Positions 25,535 to 34,425 of a stretch of DNA of 64,000 bases are shown one piece after another. Each line of letters starts with the position of its first letter. The first letter of the stretch is position 1. The stretch spans positions 1-64,000 of the forward strand of contig CAKZSI010000002.1 in assembly GCA_937918935.1 (NCBI GenBank), given 5' to 3'. The translations under genes were made by a program, and so were the position numbers. Under the pieces are notes generated by a model. The model worked only from the letters and a program-made list of their open reading frames with translations, ran no database searches and was not told where the DNA came from. Origin of the DNA: an uncultured Chloroflexales bacterium (lineage in GTDB: Bacteria > Chloroflexota > Chloroflexia > Chloroflexales > Chloroflexaceae).

Positions 25535-26251
25535 TTACAACGGACGACGGGCAGGTATGCCGACGGCACGCGGGTAGCGCGGGTCGGTGGGGGCCACTTT
25601 GCGCGCCACCACCAGGCTGCGTGGTTCGACGCCGGGTAGTTCGATGGGAATCACCTGTTCGATCGTTCCACCAAGGAGGGCAACAGTGCGCCGCGCCGCT
25701 TCGATCTCCCGTTCAGCACTGGCGCCCTTGGGCGCCAGCAACAGGCCGCCGATGCGCAGGAGCGGAAGGGCGTATTCGGCCAGCACGCGCAGGTCGGCCA
25801 CGGCGCGGGCCGTGGCCACATCGTAGCGTTCACGTTCGCCGGGATCGTGCCCGAGGGCCTCGGCCCGACCGGTTACGACGCGCACCTGTTCCAACCCCAG
25901 GACGCCGATCAGGTGCGTCAGAAAGGCGGTCTTCTTGCCCACCGATTCGAGCAGGGTCAGGGCCAGCGGAGGGTAAAGGATTTTGAGGGGCATACCGGGA
26001 AAGCCGGCGCCAGTGCCGATATCCACGAGGGTTGCGGGTGGCGGGCCCCAGAAGCGGGCAAGCGCCAGCGAGTCGAGAAAATGGCGCACGTAGATCGCCT
26101 GGCGGTTGGTGATGGCAGTGAGGTTGGTGTGCGCATTCCAGGCAAGCAGTTGATCGGCGTAGATCCCGAACTGGCGGAGTTGTTCGGGATCGAGGGGCAA
26201 CCCCCAGGCTGCGGCGGTATCGGCCAGAAGCCGTTCGGCGGGATCAGCCAC
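25535..26251 (-). CDS. rsmG: 16S rRNA (guanine-527-N7) methyltransferase
   Basis: 238 aa. SAM-binding motif VDIGTGAGFPGMPLKI, then GRAEALG and the ATARAVADL segment of RsmG/GidB. It methylates G527 of 16S rRNA. The start is GTG 26251, which overlaps the last codons of nadD by eight bases, so the two are translationally coupled. AGGAATCC upstream gives a ribosome-binding site. The open frame continues upstream inside nadD, but that part is not conserved in form. Confidence 0.95.
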   Translation of the reverse strand: MADPAERLLADTAAAWGLPLDPEQLRQFGIYADQLLAWNAHTNLTAITNRQAIYVRHFLDSLALARFWGPPPATLVDIGTGAGFPGMPLKILYPPLALTLLESVGKKTAFLTHLIGVLGLEQVRVVTGRAEALGHDPGERERYDVATARAVADLRVLAEYALPLLRIGGLLLAPKGASAEREIEAARRTVALLGGTIEQVIPIELPGVEPRSLVVARKVAPTDPRYPRAVGIPARRPL

Positions 26252-26894
26252 GGGAGGATTCCTGGCGGTACAGGCCCTGGTCGACGATATACTGGCGGAC
26301 CGCTTCGGGCACCAGGTAGCGCACCGGCCGGCCCGTGGCGACACGACGGCGGATCTCGGTGCTGGAGAGGTCGAGGCGCGGGCCGTCGAGAAGGCGATAG
26401 CGCCCGGCGGCTGCCGGCACGGCCTGTTCAAAGGCGATGGGATCGAAGGTATGCCCCGGACGTTCAACGATAGCGAGGCGGGCAAGGGTTACCAGATCGG
26501 CCACACGGCGCCAGCGGGGCAGATCGCAGGCCGCATCGGCGCCAACGATGAACCAGAGTTCAACACCGAGACCAGAGCGCGCACGCAGATGTTCGAGCGT
26601 CTCGACGGTATACGAGGGAGGCGGGCGGCGCAGTTCGAGGTCATCGGGAACAAAGGCGGGATTATCGGCGCAGGCCAGGCGGATCATCGCCAGGCGCTGG
26701 GCGGGAGTGGCGCCAGGGGGAGCGCCTTTGAGCGGCTGGAGGGCGGCGGGAACAAAGCGCACCTGCTGAAGGGCAAGGGCCCAGCGCACCTCTTCGGCAA
26801 TCGCCAGGTGAGCAATGTGGATCGGATCGAACGTGCCACCATAGACGCCCACGCGGACAGATTCAGCAGGGGCGTCTACCTGCGCAGTTCCCAC
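26244..26894 (-). CDS. nadD: Nicotinate-nucleotide adenylyltransferase
   Basis: 216 aa from GTG 26894, which lies seven nt after a perfect AGGAGG. Motif GGTFDPIHIAHL with the (H/T)xGH-type nucleotidyltransferase histidines and the C-terminal SSTEIRRRV motif identify NadD. It makes deamido-NAD from NaMN and ATP. The next gene rsmG overlaps its end, and the 81-aa upstream gene overlaps its start by 19 bp, so this is a tightly packed cluster. Confidence 0.95.
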   Translation of the reverse strand: MGTAQVDAPAESVRVGVYGGTFDPIHIAHLAIAEEVRWALALQQVRFVPAALQPLKGAPPGATPAQRLAMIRLACADNPAFVPDDLELRRPPPSYTVETLEHLRARSGLGVELWFIVGADAACDLPRWRRVADLVTLARLAIVERPGHTFDPIAFEQAVPAAAGRYRLLDGPRLDLSSTEIRRRVATGRPVRYLVPEAVRQYIVDQGLYRQESSRG

Positions 26895-27121
26895 TCGCAG
26901 GCCTCCTGGAAGAGATGCCACACAATCCAGACGACATCTTGCTGATCTTCAATCAGCAAGTCATCAACAAACGGCTCAACCAGTTGGGCGACATCGGCGC
27001 GCGCGAGCAGGTAGACGCGTGAACCAAGCGTCTCGTAGAGGTGCAGTGCCAGAGCGTCGGCAAGGTCGAACAAATCGCGTTCGGAGAGGCGCCGACTGGT
27101 GCTGAAGTGATAGCCGTTCAT
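26876..27121 (-). CDS. Small conserved-looking acidic protein, 81 aa
   Basis: 81 aa, directly upstream of and overlapping nadD. It has SRRLSERDLFDLADALALH, an acidic-hydrophobic alternation, and a Trp-rich end (VVWIVWHLFQEACEWELRR). I do not recognise the family. Translational coupling to nadD supports that it is a real gene. The start ATG 27121 has no strong ribosome-binding site visible. Confidence 0.7.
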   Translation of the reverse strand: MNGYHFSTSRRLSERDLFDLADALALHLYETLGSRVYLLARADVAQLVEPFVDDLLIEDQQDVVWIVWHLFQEACEWELRR

Positions 27122-27197
27122 AGAGGCAGCAAGATGATTCCTGACGCAGCGATGCCGATGAGCAGGTTCCGTGGATCAGGGATGGCGGCGCCGGTCA

Positions 27198-28094
27198 TCA
27201 CCACGAGCGGCGGGGGCGGAGGCGCCGGCCCTCATAGCCGGGATCATCAAAGCGCTCATCGTCGTAAGGTTGCACCGCATGGGACTCGGCCTGCTCCCCG
27301 TGGTTAGCCAGGAGGGCGCTTTCGGTAAGGCTCTCGCTGATATAGTCGAGATACCCGCGGATATCCTCATTGTCTTCCAACGAACTGAACGGAATAGTCG
27401 CGCCGCTGACCGTTTTGACCGAATCACTTATATCACGGAGCGTCTGGTCAATACCCTTCACCAGGCCGCGCATTACGCCGGCCAGTTCTTCGCGTTCCTG
27501 GATGGTCAGATTGGCGAAGCCGCGCAGGGTCTTTTCCTGAGCGCGCAGCAGCGTGGCGCGGAGGATGGCGATATCGGCCTGGGTCTGCAACTCGTAGCGG
27601 CGCACCAGATGGGCCTGGCGCACCTGTTCGAAGAGCTCCTCGCTGGTGACGGGCGTCCACAGCAATGCAGGAATGATAATGAAGCCGATAATGCCGATGA
27701 TCACCTGCTGCAAAATCAGCCCGGTTTCCGCGACGGCGGCCTGGGCGGCCCACCAGGAATACTGGATTTCGAAGGAATAGTAGAGGAGGTAGAGGGCCGC
27801 GCCGATAATAACCGTGTAGCCAACGGTTCGCGCATTGATCCGTTGCAACAACATCCCCCCCGGCGACCAGGGGATGAGGAACGAGGTCAGGCTAGGGGGG
27901 GCAAGCACGAGAATAGCGGTAAACGCCGCGGCAACGATCCAGTTGCTGGTCAACTGGCTCTGGACGCCCCACCAGTAGACCCCGGAACCGATCATGGCGA
28001 TGACGGCGAGGATGGCCAGCAGTGTCTTGGCGGAGAACTGCCAGCCGCCCCGGCGGCGTTGACCACGAATAACATCAAGGTATCTGCTGCTCAC
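27198..28094 (-). CDS. Four-helix membrane protein with cytoplasmic coiled-coil tail, unknown
   Basis: 298 aa. Hydrophobic helices at about 24-45, 52-74, 88-108 and 122-145 are followed by a long helical, charged segment (about 150-225) and an acidic, disordered tail ending in RRLRPRRSW. GTG 28094 is the start with a weak AAGGG. No enzyme motif is seen. It may be a membrane-linked scaffold or signalling partner; function is unknown. Confidence 0.75.
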   Translation of the reverse strand: MSSRYLDVIRGQRRRGGWQFSAKTLLAILAVIAMIGSGVYWWGVQSQLTSNWIVAAAFTAILVLAPPSLTSFLIPWSPGGMLLQRINARTVGYTVIIGAALYLLYYSFEIQYSWWAAQAAVAETGLILQQVIIGIIGFIIIPALLWTPVTSEELFEQVRQAHLVRRYELQTQADIAILRATLLRAQEKTLRGFANLTIQEREELAGVMRGLVKGIDQTLRDISDSVKTVSGATIPFSSLEDNEDIRGYLDYISESLTESALLANHGEQAESHAVQPYDDERFDDPGYEGRRLRPRRSW

Positions 28095-28156
28095 GTTCAG
28101 GCAACCCTTCCAGGCGAACAGCGACCCGGCCCGCCGCTCGCCAATCGAGTAGCGCG

Positions 28157-28849
28157 TCAGCGTGGATAGACATCAGGGGAAGCGAGCACATAGGTCTCGA
28201 CCCAGTCAACGTAGCCAGCGGCCTTGAGGCGTCCAACGTGCGCCGGTGAGAGGGCGGTCAGCCCGTAACTGACATTGATTCGGTACGGCACTTCGAGGGC
28301 CGGCAACCCCTGATCGCGGAGCACGAACGTCGCCTGAACCAGAAAATCGCCGCTGATGCGCCCCAGCACAAGATGCTGCTGGTTCAGCGGATCGTACCAG
28401 CGCAACTCAGCATTCCGGGTCGTATAAAGGTGCGGCGTAGCAAGCACCTGGCGATCCACCTGTTGATCGCGCCATTTCTGCTCATTCGAGCGTTCGGGTA
28501 CTGGTGCGATAACCAGCGGCGGCGCCTCAATGCCCTCGGGTCTTGATGGAGGGAGTGCCGCGACTGCTCGCGTGGTTGGCGTTGGAGCGACCGTTGCCGG
28601 ATCGGGCGCCATACTACCAGTTGTCGTTGGCGCCGCGGACGCCTCGGCAGGCTCAGACGGCGATGGTAGAGCCATAGAAGCCGCAGAAGGCGCCTGAGCG
28701 GGTCTACCTTCGTTCTGCAAGGCCTCCATGCATCCGCCGAGGGCTGCAACAGCCACGACGGTTATCACCAGGCGGACAATGCCGCCTCCACCTCCACACC
28801 AGAACTGTCTCGCGCGCGCCGAACGTGTCTCAAAAAGCGTGCGATGCAC
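28157..28849 (-). CDS. Secreted or lipoprotein of unknown function
   Basis: 230 aa from GTG 28849. A hydrophobic stretch ends in ALGGCM (Cys about 40), a lipobox, followed by a Pro/Ala/Thr-rich linker (about 48-110) and a folded domain (about 120-230) with LYTTRNAELRWYDPLN and a GRISGDFLVQATFVL strand. The start is uncertain because the region before the signal is unusually long and glycine rich (CGGGGG). Overlap in orientation suggests transcription with the downstream membrane protein gene (63 nt apart). Confidence 0.65.
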   Translation of the reverse strand: MHRTLFETRSARARQFWCGGGGGIVRLVITVVAVAALGGCMEALQNEGRPAQAPSAASMALPSPSEPAEASAAPTTTGSMAPDPATVAPTPTTRAVAALPPSRPEGIEAPPLVIAPVPERSNEQKWRDQQVDRQVLATPHLYTTRNAELRWYDPLNQQHLVLGRISGDFLVQATFVLRDQGLPALEVPYRINVSYGLTALSPAHVGRLKAAGYVDWVETYVLASPDVYPR

Positions 28850-29317
28850 GGTTGCTCACTTCGTGGCCCCATCTATGCTCATGTGCAGACAACGTTTCAC
28901 AGCGTCGTGGAAGGACTTCGCTCTTCCAGCCCCTCGCCTCAGGAAGCGAGGAGACCTGGTTTCTCCTCCCTCCCGCAAATGCTCGATATGTATTACTGCA
29001 ACGCAACTTCCAGGCGCATTCGGATACGAGAAGGCTTAAGGGGCTTCCCAGAGGTCAGAGCACGTGCCCCCCGCGAGGAGAAGTTTTGTTATGGTGCAAT
29101 CTTGTAATGGTAAAGTTAAAAACACTATCTCGGAAATAGTATCACGCTGTCGAACATGTGTCAAGATTCGGCAATCCTATAACGGGTGAATTGCCGATTC
29201 TAACAACCACGGAGTGGCGTGGGGGAGGCGCCCCCCACGCCCAGCCTTCAGGTGCTTCTGGGATGCCAAAGCTCTCCCAGATGAAATAACAGGCAGCCTG
29301 CCTGTTCCGACAGGCTC
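28850..29317. other. 468-bp gap with repeat A, hairpins and an AT-rich stretch
   Basis: A repeat A copy with core GGAGACCTGGTTTCTCC is near 28956-28977. An AT-rich stretch near 29085-29150 holds ACACTATC and GATACTAT half-sites that resemble the Nudix operator. Palindromes TCGGCAAT/ATTGCCGA (29168-29175 and 29190-29197) and GGCGTGGGGG/CCCCCACGCC (29216-29241) follow. No gene is supported. Confidence 0.6.
29288..29306 (-). terminator. Terminator of the DUF4397 gene
   Basis: AACAGGCAG-c-CTGCCTGTT, followed on the minus strand by ATTTCATC, 11 nt after the stop codon at 29318. Confidence 0.6.
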
Positions 29318-30106
29318 TTAGAGTGCGGCGCGGCGGCGCAGCAACACGGCCATGGCGATAAGCGCCGCAGCCATGCCCGCCAGCAGAGCCAGAGGGGCCG
29401 TCGCGCCTTCAGAGGTGGCGGGGAGGGTACCCGGCGCGGCGACTGGAGTGGTTACAGCAACCTGGGGGGTAATTTGAGCGACAAGGTTGGTGGCGAAGAC
29501 ACTGTAGATCTTGCCAGACTCGAGAGTCGTGCTGGCAAGATCGATCACCACGGCGCTCCCGCCGGCAGGGGTGACCTGCAGGTTGTAGACGCCGGCCGGC
29601 ACATCAAGGTAGGCGCTCGCATCAGGGAAGGCCAGGTTGGAGATCAGCGTGGCGCCATTGGCAACCTTGACGTCCACGGCAGGGGCATCGGACGAGAAGT
29701 GATATACGCGCACCCTGGCATTGCCGCTTGCGGGCGCGCTCAGGTTGTCTTGGATCACCGTGGGCTTGATCGCGGCAACCGGGCCGGTGGCGGCAACGCT
29801 GTAGGCCTTGCCCGCCTGGAAGGTCGTGGTGGCGTCGATCACTGCCGCGCTGGCGGGCTGGCCGGTCGGGGCGATCTGCAGGCGGTAGCTGCCGGGGGCA
29901 AGATCCAGGTAATCACTGGCAGTAAAAAAGGGTACATTCGTCAGCGTGCGATTGCCATTGACAAACACGTCAACCGCCGGGGCGTCGGGCGAGGCGTGGA
30001 TTACGCGCACCTTCGCCGTGCCGCTCTGGGCGAACACTGCGGGAACGAGCGCCAGCGCCAGAGCCAGCGCCGCCAGCGCACGCCAGGCCAGCTTCAGAAC
30101 ATTCAC
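29318..30106 (-). CDS. DUF4397-domain surface protein with LPxT-like C-terminal anchor
   Basis: 262 aa. Signal peptide (about 1-25, ending AVFAQSG) precedes two DUF4397 domains (about 28-120 and 128-215), each with KVRVIHASPDAPAVDVFVNG-like first strands and a YLDxxPGxYxLQ strand. The C-terminus has LPATSEG, a hydrophobic helix and RRRAAL, the layout of a sortase or exosortase-type sorting tail, although G of LPxTG is replaced. DUF4397 function is not known; members are exported. GTG 30106 follows GAGGAGG; the longer TTG frame uses the ribosome-binding site as codons. Confidence 0.85.
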   Translation of the reverse strand: MNVLKLAWRALAALALALALVPAVFAQSGTAKVRVIHASPDAPAVDVFVNGNRTLTNVPFFTASDYLDLAPGSYRLQIAPTGQPASAAVIDATTTFQAGKAYSVAATGPVAAIKPTVIQDNLSAPASGNARVRVYHFSSDAPAVDVKVANGATLISNLAFPDASAYLDVPAGVYNLQVTPAGGSAVVIDLASTTLESGKIYSVFATNLVAQITPQVAVTTPVAAPGTLPATSEGATAPLALLAGMAAALIAMAVLLRRRAAL

Positions 30107-30943
30107 AGGGCACCTCCTCAATATTCATCGGTCAGGTAACGCAGCGTGCAAATGCTTTTCCAATATTTTGCACACACTTCTCCTACGCAGCTCCGCTGCC
30201 ACTGGATGTATGCCAGGAGCAATACCTTGCACATACGCCAGGGCTCACGGCACTGCCCCTCTCCCAACCTCCCCCGCCGGGGGGAGGAGCGGCAATAGCG
30301 CTGTCTACATCGCCATAGCGATTGACCTCCCAACCTCCCCCCGCCACGGGGAGGAGCGGGGTAGCACGCGGCGGATCACGCGCCGGTGCACCGTCGGTAT
30401 GCCTCCTGATCGCTCCAACGGGGAGTGGCGCCGGAAGCCCTCTCGCAGCGGGGGAGGGTGGAGAGGAGACAACGCGCGTATGTGAACTGCATTGATGCTA
30501 GAAGCCTGTCCGGCCAACCAGGGTATCCGGTGATGCTCTAACCAGGGTATAACCAGGGTATCCGGTGATGCTCTGGAAAGGCTTTGCCCTCGTAGAGCAT
30601 CGCCTCTCGCCGGAGGGTGCGGACCCGGGTTTCCCTACCCTCCACCAACCGGCGGTTCGTAACGCATGCGTCGCCTTCGTGTATCCTCCCGGCACGGAAG
30701 GAAGGTTCCTGAGAGGGCTTTGCCCTCCGGGCCTCTCTCACGGGAGGCATCCGGACAGGCTCCAGGGATGTTCCAGGAGCGAATGGCCAGGGCATGGGCA
30801 CGTGGGAAGAGCCAGACGTAGCGCCGGCGAGCAAGCTGTCTGGCGCCAGGACTACCGGAATCAAGACTGAAGGGTGCAGGAGGGCTTTGCCCTCCTGCAC
30901 TCGCTCTTCTGGAGCATGGGGATAGGCGGGAACTCTGGTTGTG
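30107..30943. repeat. 837-bp repeat-rich gap without a gene
   Basis: It contains core pieces of element B (about 30250-30290 and 30325-30360), a 24-bp direct repeat (30516-30539 and 30551-30574, AACCAGGGTATCCGG then TGATGCTCT) with an additional partial copy between, repeat A remnants (near 30606-30640), and GAGGGCTTTGCCCTC hairpins near 30713-30732 and 30879-30899. No protein or RNA gene was found. Confidence 0.75.
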
Positions 30944-31618
30944 TTACCTGGAGCGGGGAGCGCCGAAGATCGGCGGGCGTACCTTGAGCATCAGGCCGAT
31001 GTCAACCACGATGTGGAAAAAGACTACCGTCCACAGATCGCGCGTCAGCCAGAAGCAGAGGCTCCAGCCGATCACCAGCGCCACCTCGGCGATCGGGCGT
31101 AGTTTACGGATCTGGCGCGAACGGGGCGAGTCGTCGAGGTGCGGGGGCAACAGCGGTAACCAGAAGAGGCTGTGGATCAGGCCGCCATACACGATGAAGC
31201 AGACCACGCCCAGCAGGAAGCCGGCAAAACTGGCAATCGACGGTGCGAACAGACCGATCAGCCCCGCACCGATGATCTCACCGAGGCGATAAACCACGCC
31301 AAAAGCCAGCGTCTCGGCGATGCCGTTGCCAAGCGCAAACAACACCGTCGCACCCCAGTGGATCGGTCGCCCATTGTAGCGCGCCACCAGTACGTAGAGC
31401 ACCTGGCTGAAGGCAAACGTGAGCACCAGGTAGATCGGCAGGCCGGGAACCTGTAACGTGGCCGGAACGTTCCAGGCGCCGATCCAGTCCCACAGAACCA
31501 GAACACCGACAAGGGTCGCGACCGCCCAGTAGGTCAGAACCGTGCGCCCCAGATTGAGCGATCCCTCACTGGCAGCCTTCCTGGTGGCAGCAAGGCGCTC
31601 GTTGAGCTTGAGATCCAC
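30944..31618 (-). CDS. CPBP-like intramembrane protease family protein (candidate)
   Basis: 224 aa with about six membrane helices. Three segments resemble the CPBP/Abi motifs: GIAETLAFGVVYR (glutamate plus Arg), VYGGLIHSLFW (FxxxH-like) and FHIVVDIG (H-x3-D in place of H-x3-N). Family members are Rce1-like glutamic proteases or bacteriocin-protection proteins in the membrane. The match is by motif only, so another 6-TM family is possible. GTG 31618 has GGAG eight nt upstream. A strongly AT-rich control region lies upstream. Confidence 0.55.
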   Translation of the reverse strand: MDLKLNERLAATRKAASEGSLNLGRTVLTYWAVATLVGVLVLWDWIGAWNVPATLQVPGLPIYLVLTFAFSQVLYVLVARYNGRPIHWGATVLFALGNGIAETLAFGVVYRLGEIIGAGLIGLFAPSIASFAGFLLGVVCFIVYGGLIHSLFWLPLLPPHLDDSPRSRQIRKLRPIAEVALVIGWSLCFWLTRDLWTVVFFHIVVDIGLMLKVRPPIFGAPRSR

Positions 31619-32097
31619 ACGTGGCTCCGGGTACTACGATGCGCCCAACCAACCGCTATGGGCTGAAGAGGCCCAGGCAATTATTTCTTTTTCAAAAATA
31701 ACAAGTTATTTGTTTATAAGCAATGAAAGTATACCACAAAGCGCTGTCTGGCGCAAGGGAGCAGTCGGTGGTTCTGGCGGCTACGCCGCCAGAACCACCG
31801 AGGATTATCCCCGGGTCAGTTATGTCGCCTCACACCCCGCTGCCGGAGGCAGAGGTTACATCAGCGCCGGTGCCCTGAGAAGCCGCTGTCGCGTCGGTGT
31901 GGTACCATTGGTGTCCGGCGCCCCGGCGTCCCGTCATGAAGTCGCCGGCGGGTGGAGACGCTCGCCCCACGGGCGGGGGTGCGCGTCGGTCCGGCGACGG
32001 TAGAGACGGCCCGCCGGACCCGCGACGCTGGAGACGGCTCGCCGGGCCGTCTTTGCCGCCGTGTCGTGACGTGAGTTGACCAGGAAAGGATCTGGCC
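31619..32097. other. 479-bp gap with AT-rich island and perfect hairpin
   Basis: 31676-31735 is markedly AT rich in this GC-rich DNA and holds the palindrome AAATAAC-AA-GTTATTT (31696-31711). A 16-bp hairpin CGGTGGTTCTGGCGGC/GCCGCCAGAACCACCG stands at 31766-31800. The rest to the SGNH gene is GC rich and without genes. Confidence 0.7.
31766..31800. repeat. Perfect 16-bp hairpin (family D)
   Basis: Arms 31766-31781 and 31785-31800 with loop TAC. The same design with a longer loop occurs at 23546-23580 (13-bp arms). The stem is too strong to be chance. Confidence 0.8.
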
Positions 32098-33000
32098 ATG
32101 TTTCGCAGCGTCTGGTTGGCGTCGATAGGGGCGGCGCTCGTGCTGCTCCTCGCCCCTGGGGGCGGACCGGCGCGCGCCGTGCGGCCATCGGTCCCTGCAC
32201 CGGTTGGCCCCGGTGAAGTGTACCTGGCGCTGGGTGACTCGCTCGCTACCGGGGATGAGGCGCCGGCGAACACTGCCGACGAGGGGGATCTGCCGGGCTA
32301 TCCGGTATATCTAGACCTGCTGCTCGATTATACAAGGCCAGTCTCGCTCACCCTGCTGGCCCGCAGCGGCGAGAGCACGACAAGTATGCGCGCGCCCGGG
32401 GGGCAACTGGAACAGGCGGTCGCGTTCATCGCGGCGCAGCGGGCCGCAGGCAGGGTGGTCAGCCCGGTGACGCTGAGCATTGGCGGCAACGATCTGGTCA
32501 ACACCTTCCTGGGGCGCGAGGACCCGCCACGTACCATCACCGACACTCTGCCGCTGGTGCGCGATAATCTGGGGCAGATCCTCGACACGTTGCTGGTTGC
32601 GCTGACCGAGAATGGCCGTCGCACAGGCGACTTGATCATCGTGAACTACTACAATCCTTACCCCGATCTGACCATTCGGACGACGCCGCCCTTTGTGTTC
32701 TTGCCGCCTGGCCAGGAACCAATTGTGACCGACGTGGAGGTGCCGCGTTTCAATCAGATTGTTGCCGAGGTGGCCGCAGCGCGCGATGTTCCGGTGGTGG
32801 ATGCCTTTGCGCGTTTTCGCGGGCGCGAGGCGTCCTACCTGTTTGTGCGCTTTCCCTACGATTTCAATACGGCTAATCTGCTACGCAACTTCGATTACCA
32901 TCCGCGCGCTGCGGGGCACTGGAACCTGGCCTATGGCTTCCTTGAAACGGGTGGCTACGGGCCAGCGCCACGGGCGTTTGCGCCCCTGATAGGGCGCTAG
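32098..33000 (+). CDS. Secreted SGNH/GDSL-type hydrolase
   Basis: 300 aa. Signal peptide (about 1-27, ARA end). SGNH blocks are all present: GDS with catalytic Ser48 (LGDSLATG), a Gly-bearing block II, Asn in block III (IGGNDLVNT) and the D-x2-H of block V (FDYHPRAAGH). It should hydrolyse an ester outside the cell; the substrate is unknown. AGGAAAGG stands upstream of ATG 32098. Followed by a repeat-rich gap and leuB. Confidence 0.87.
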   Translation: MFRSVWLASIGAALVLLLAPGGGPARAVRPSVPAPVGPGEVYLALGDSLATGDEAPANTADEGDLPGYPVYLDLLLDYTRPVSLTLLARSGESTTSMRAPGGQLEQAVAFIAAQRAAGRVVSPVTLSIGGNDLVNTFLGREDPPRTITDTLPLVRDNLGQILDTLLVALTENGRRTGDLIIVNYYNPYPDLTIRTTPPFVFLPPGQEPIVTDVEVPRFNQIVAEVAAARDVPVVDAFARFRGREASYLFVRFPYDFNTANLLRNFDYHPRAAGHWNLAYGFLETGGYGPAPRAFAPLIGR

Positions 33001-33080
33001 AAGTCTAACTGGATAGCCAGCGTATCTGGTTATGGTCCGCGAGGGCTTCGCTCTCGCTGTCTTCCCTGTATGCGGGGGCG

Positions 33081-33100
33081 TGGGGAAACCAGGTTTCTCC
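33081..33100. repeat. Repeat A plus element B 3-prime piece before leuB
   Basis: TGGGGAAACCAGGTTTCTCC at 33081-33100. Between 33155 and 33215 GGGAGGGTTGGGGAG and GGCAGGTGGTTGCCG match the end of element B1 at 13.8 kb. The hairpin GCGAGGGCTTCGCTCTCGC lies at about 33039-33057. Confidence 0.75.
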
Positions 33101-33250
33101 GCCTCCTCCGACCGAGAGAGGAACGCAGGTTCCTGGGAGGACAAAGCCCTTCCAGACCCCTCCCCCGGCGGGAGGGTTGGGGAGAAGGCAGGTGGTTGCC
33201 GCAAAACGTCTAGCGTGCGCGCAGTGCACGGACAACTGAGGTATGGACAG

Positions 33251-34327
33251 GTGAACTACACGATTACGGTATTACCAGGCGACGGGATCGGACCGGAGGT
33301 AACGGCGGAGGGGGTTAAGGCGCTCCGCGCGGTCGGCGCGCGCTTCGGGCACAGCTTCACGTTTCAGGAGGCGCTGATCGGCGGCGCGGCGATTGACGCG
33401 ACGGGCGTCGCCCTGCCGCCCGAAACGCTGGCTGCCTGCCGGGCCGCCAGTGCCGTGCTCCTCGGCGCAGTCGGCGGCCCCAGATGGGACGACCCGCGGG
33501 CCAGTGTGCGCCCTGAGCAGGGTCTGCTGGGCCTGCGGAAAGAACTGGGCCTGTTTGCCAACCTGCGCCCGGTGACGGTGCATCCGCTTCTTATCGAGGC
33601 TTCGCCGCTGCGTCCCGAGCGGCTCGAGGGCGTGGATCTACTGGTGGTGCGCGAATTGACCGGGGGGATCTACTTCGGGGAGAAGCGGCGCGGCCGCGCC
33701 GCTGATGGTGAATGGGCCAGCGATCTGTGCATCTACACCGAGGCCGAGATCGCCCGCGTGGTGCGTGTGGCCGCCGAACTGGCCCGCAGCCGGAACGGCA
33801 AACTGACGCTCGTGGATAAGGCCAACGTGCTGGAGACGAGCCGGCTCTGGCGCAGTGTGACCGGCGCGATCGTTCAGGGCGAGTACCCCGACCTGATCTA
33901 CGAGTGGATGCTGGTTGATGCCTGCGCCATGCATCTCTTGCGCCGGCCGGCTGATTTTGATGTGATCGTCACCGAGAACATGTTTGGCGACATTCTCACC
34001 GACGAGGCCTCGATGCTGGCCGGCTCGATGGGGATGCTGCCCTCGGCCTCGCTCGGCGCTGGAGCGATGGGCCTCTACGAACCGATTCACGGCTCGGCCC
34101 CTGACATTGCCGGCCAGGGCAAGGCCAACCCGCTGGCGACGATCCTTAGCGTGGCCCTGCTGCTCCGCCACTCCCTGGGTCTGGAGCCGGAGGCGCGGGC
34201 CGTCGAGGCGGCGGTCAGCGCAGTGATCGAAGCGGGCATTGTTACCGGTGACATCGCCCGTCCAGGCCAGGCACCGGCAAGCACCTCCGTGGTCGGTGAC
34301 GCAGTTGCCGAGCGGATTGTCGCGTGA
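33251..34327 (+). CDS. leuB: 3-isopropylmalate dehydrogenase
   Basis: 358 aa. NAD-dependent beta-decarboxylating dehydrogenase with [10 protein letters not shown] at the N-terminus, [12 protein letters not shown], the catalytic Tyr/Lys region around [13 protein letters not shown], and the metal aspartates in [12 protein letters not shown]. It makes 2-oxoisocaproate in leucine synthesis. The start is GTG 33251 with GAGG upstream; the open frame before it is repeat DNA. No other leu gene is adjacent. Confidence 0.95.
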   Translation: MNYTITVLPGDGIGPEVTAEGVKALRAVGARFGHSFTFQEALIGGAAIDATGVALPPETLAACRAASAVLLGAVGGPRWDDPRASVRPEQGLLGLRKELGLFANLRPVTVHPLLIEASPLRPERLEGVDLLVVRELTGGIYFGEKRRGRAADGEWASDLCIYTEAEIARVVRVAAELARSRNGKLTLVDKANVLETSRLWRSVTGAIVQGEYPDLIYEWMLVDACAMHLLRRPADFDVIVTENMFGDILTDEASMLAGSMGMLPSASLGAGAMGLYEPIHGSAPDIAGQGKANPLATILSVALLLRHSLGLEPEARAVEAAVSAVIEAGIVTGDIARPGQAPASTSVVGDAVAERIVA

Positions 34328-34368
34328 GGCATGGTTCAGGGGCAGCCAGACTGACGCAGTACCCCTCC

Positions 34369-34395
34369 ACCCCTCCACTTAACTTGTGGAGGGGT
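34369..34395. terminator. Bidirectional terminator between leuB and the NHLP peptide gene
   Basis: Perfect 10-bp arms ACCCCTCCAC/GTGGAGGGGT around TTAACTT, between two convergent stop codons (34327 and 34426). Confidence 0.75.
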
Positions 34396-34425
34396 TGGAG
34401 GTGAAGCGGCGCCGAGTGGTACCTA

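Noticed and set aside
29085-29150. Second operator for the Nudix regulator (ACACTATC and GATACTAT half-sites)
   Set aside because: Only one exact half-site is present and the partner arm is not complementary; no gene start is close enough to be controlled.
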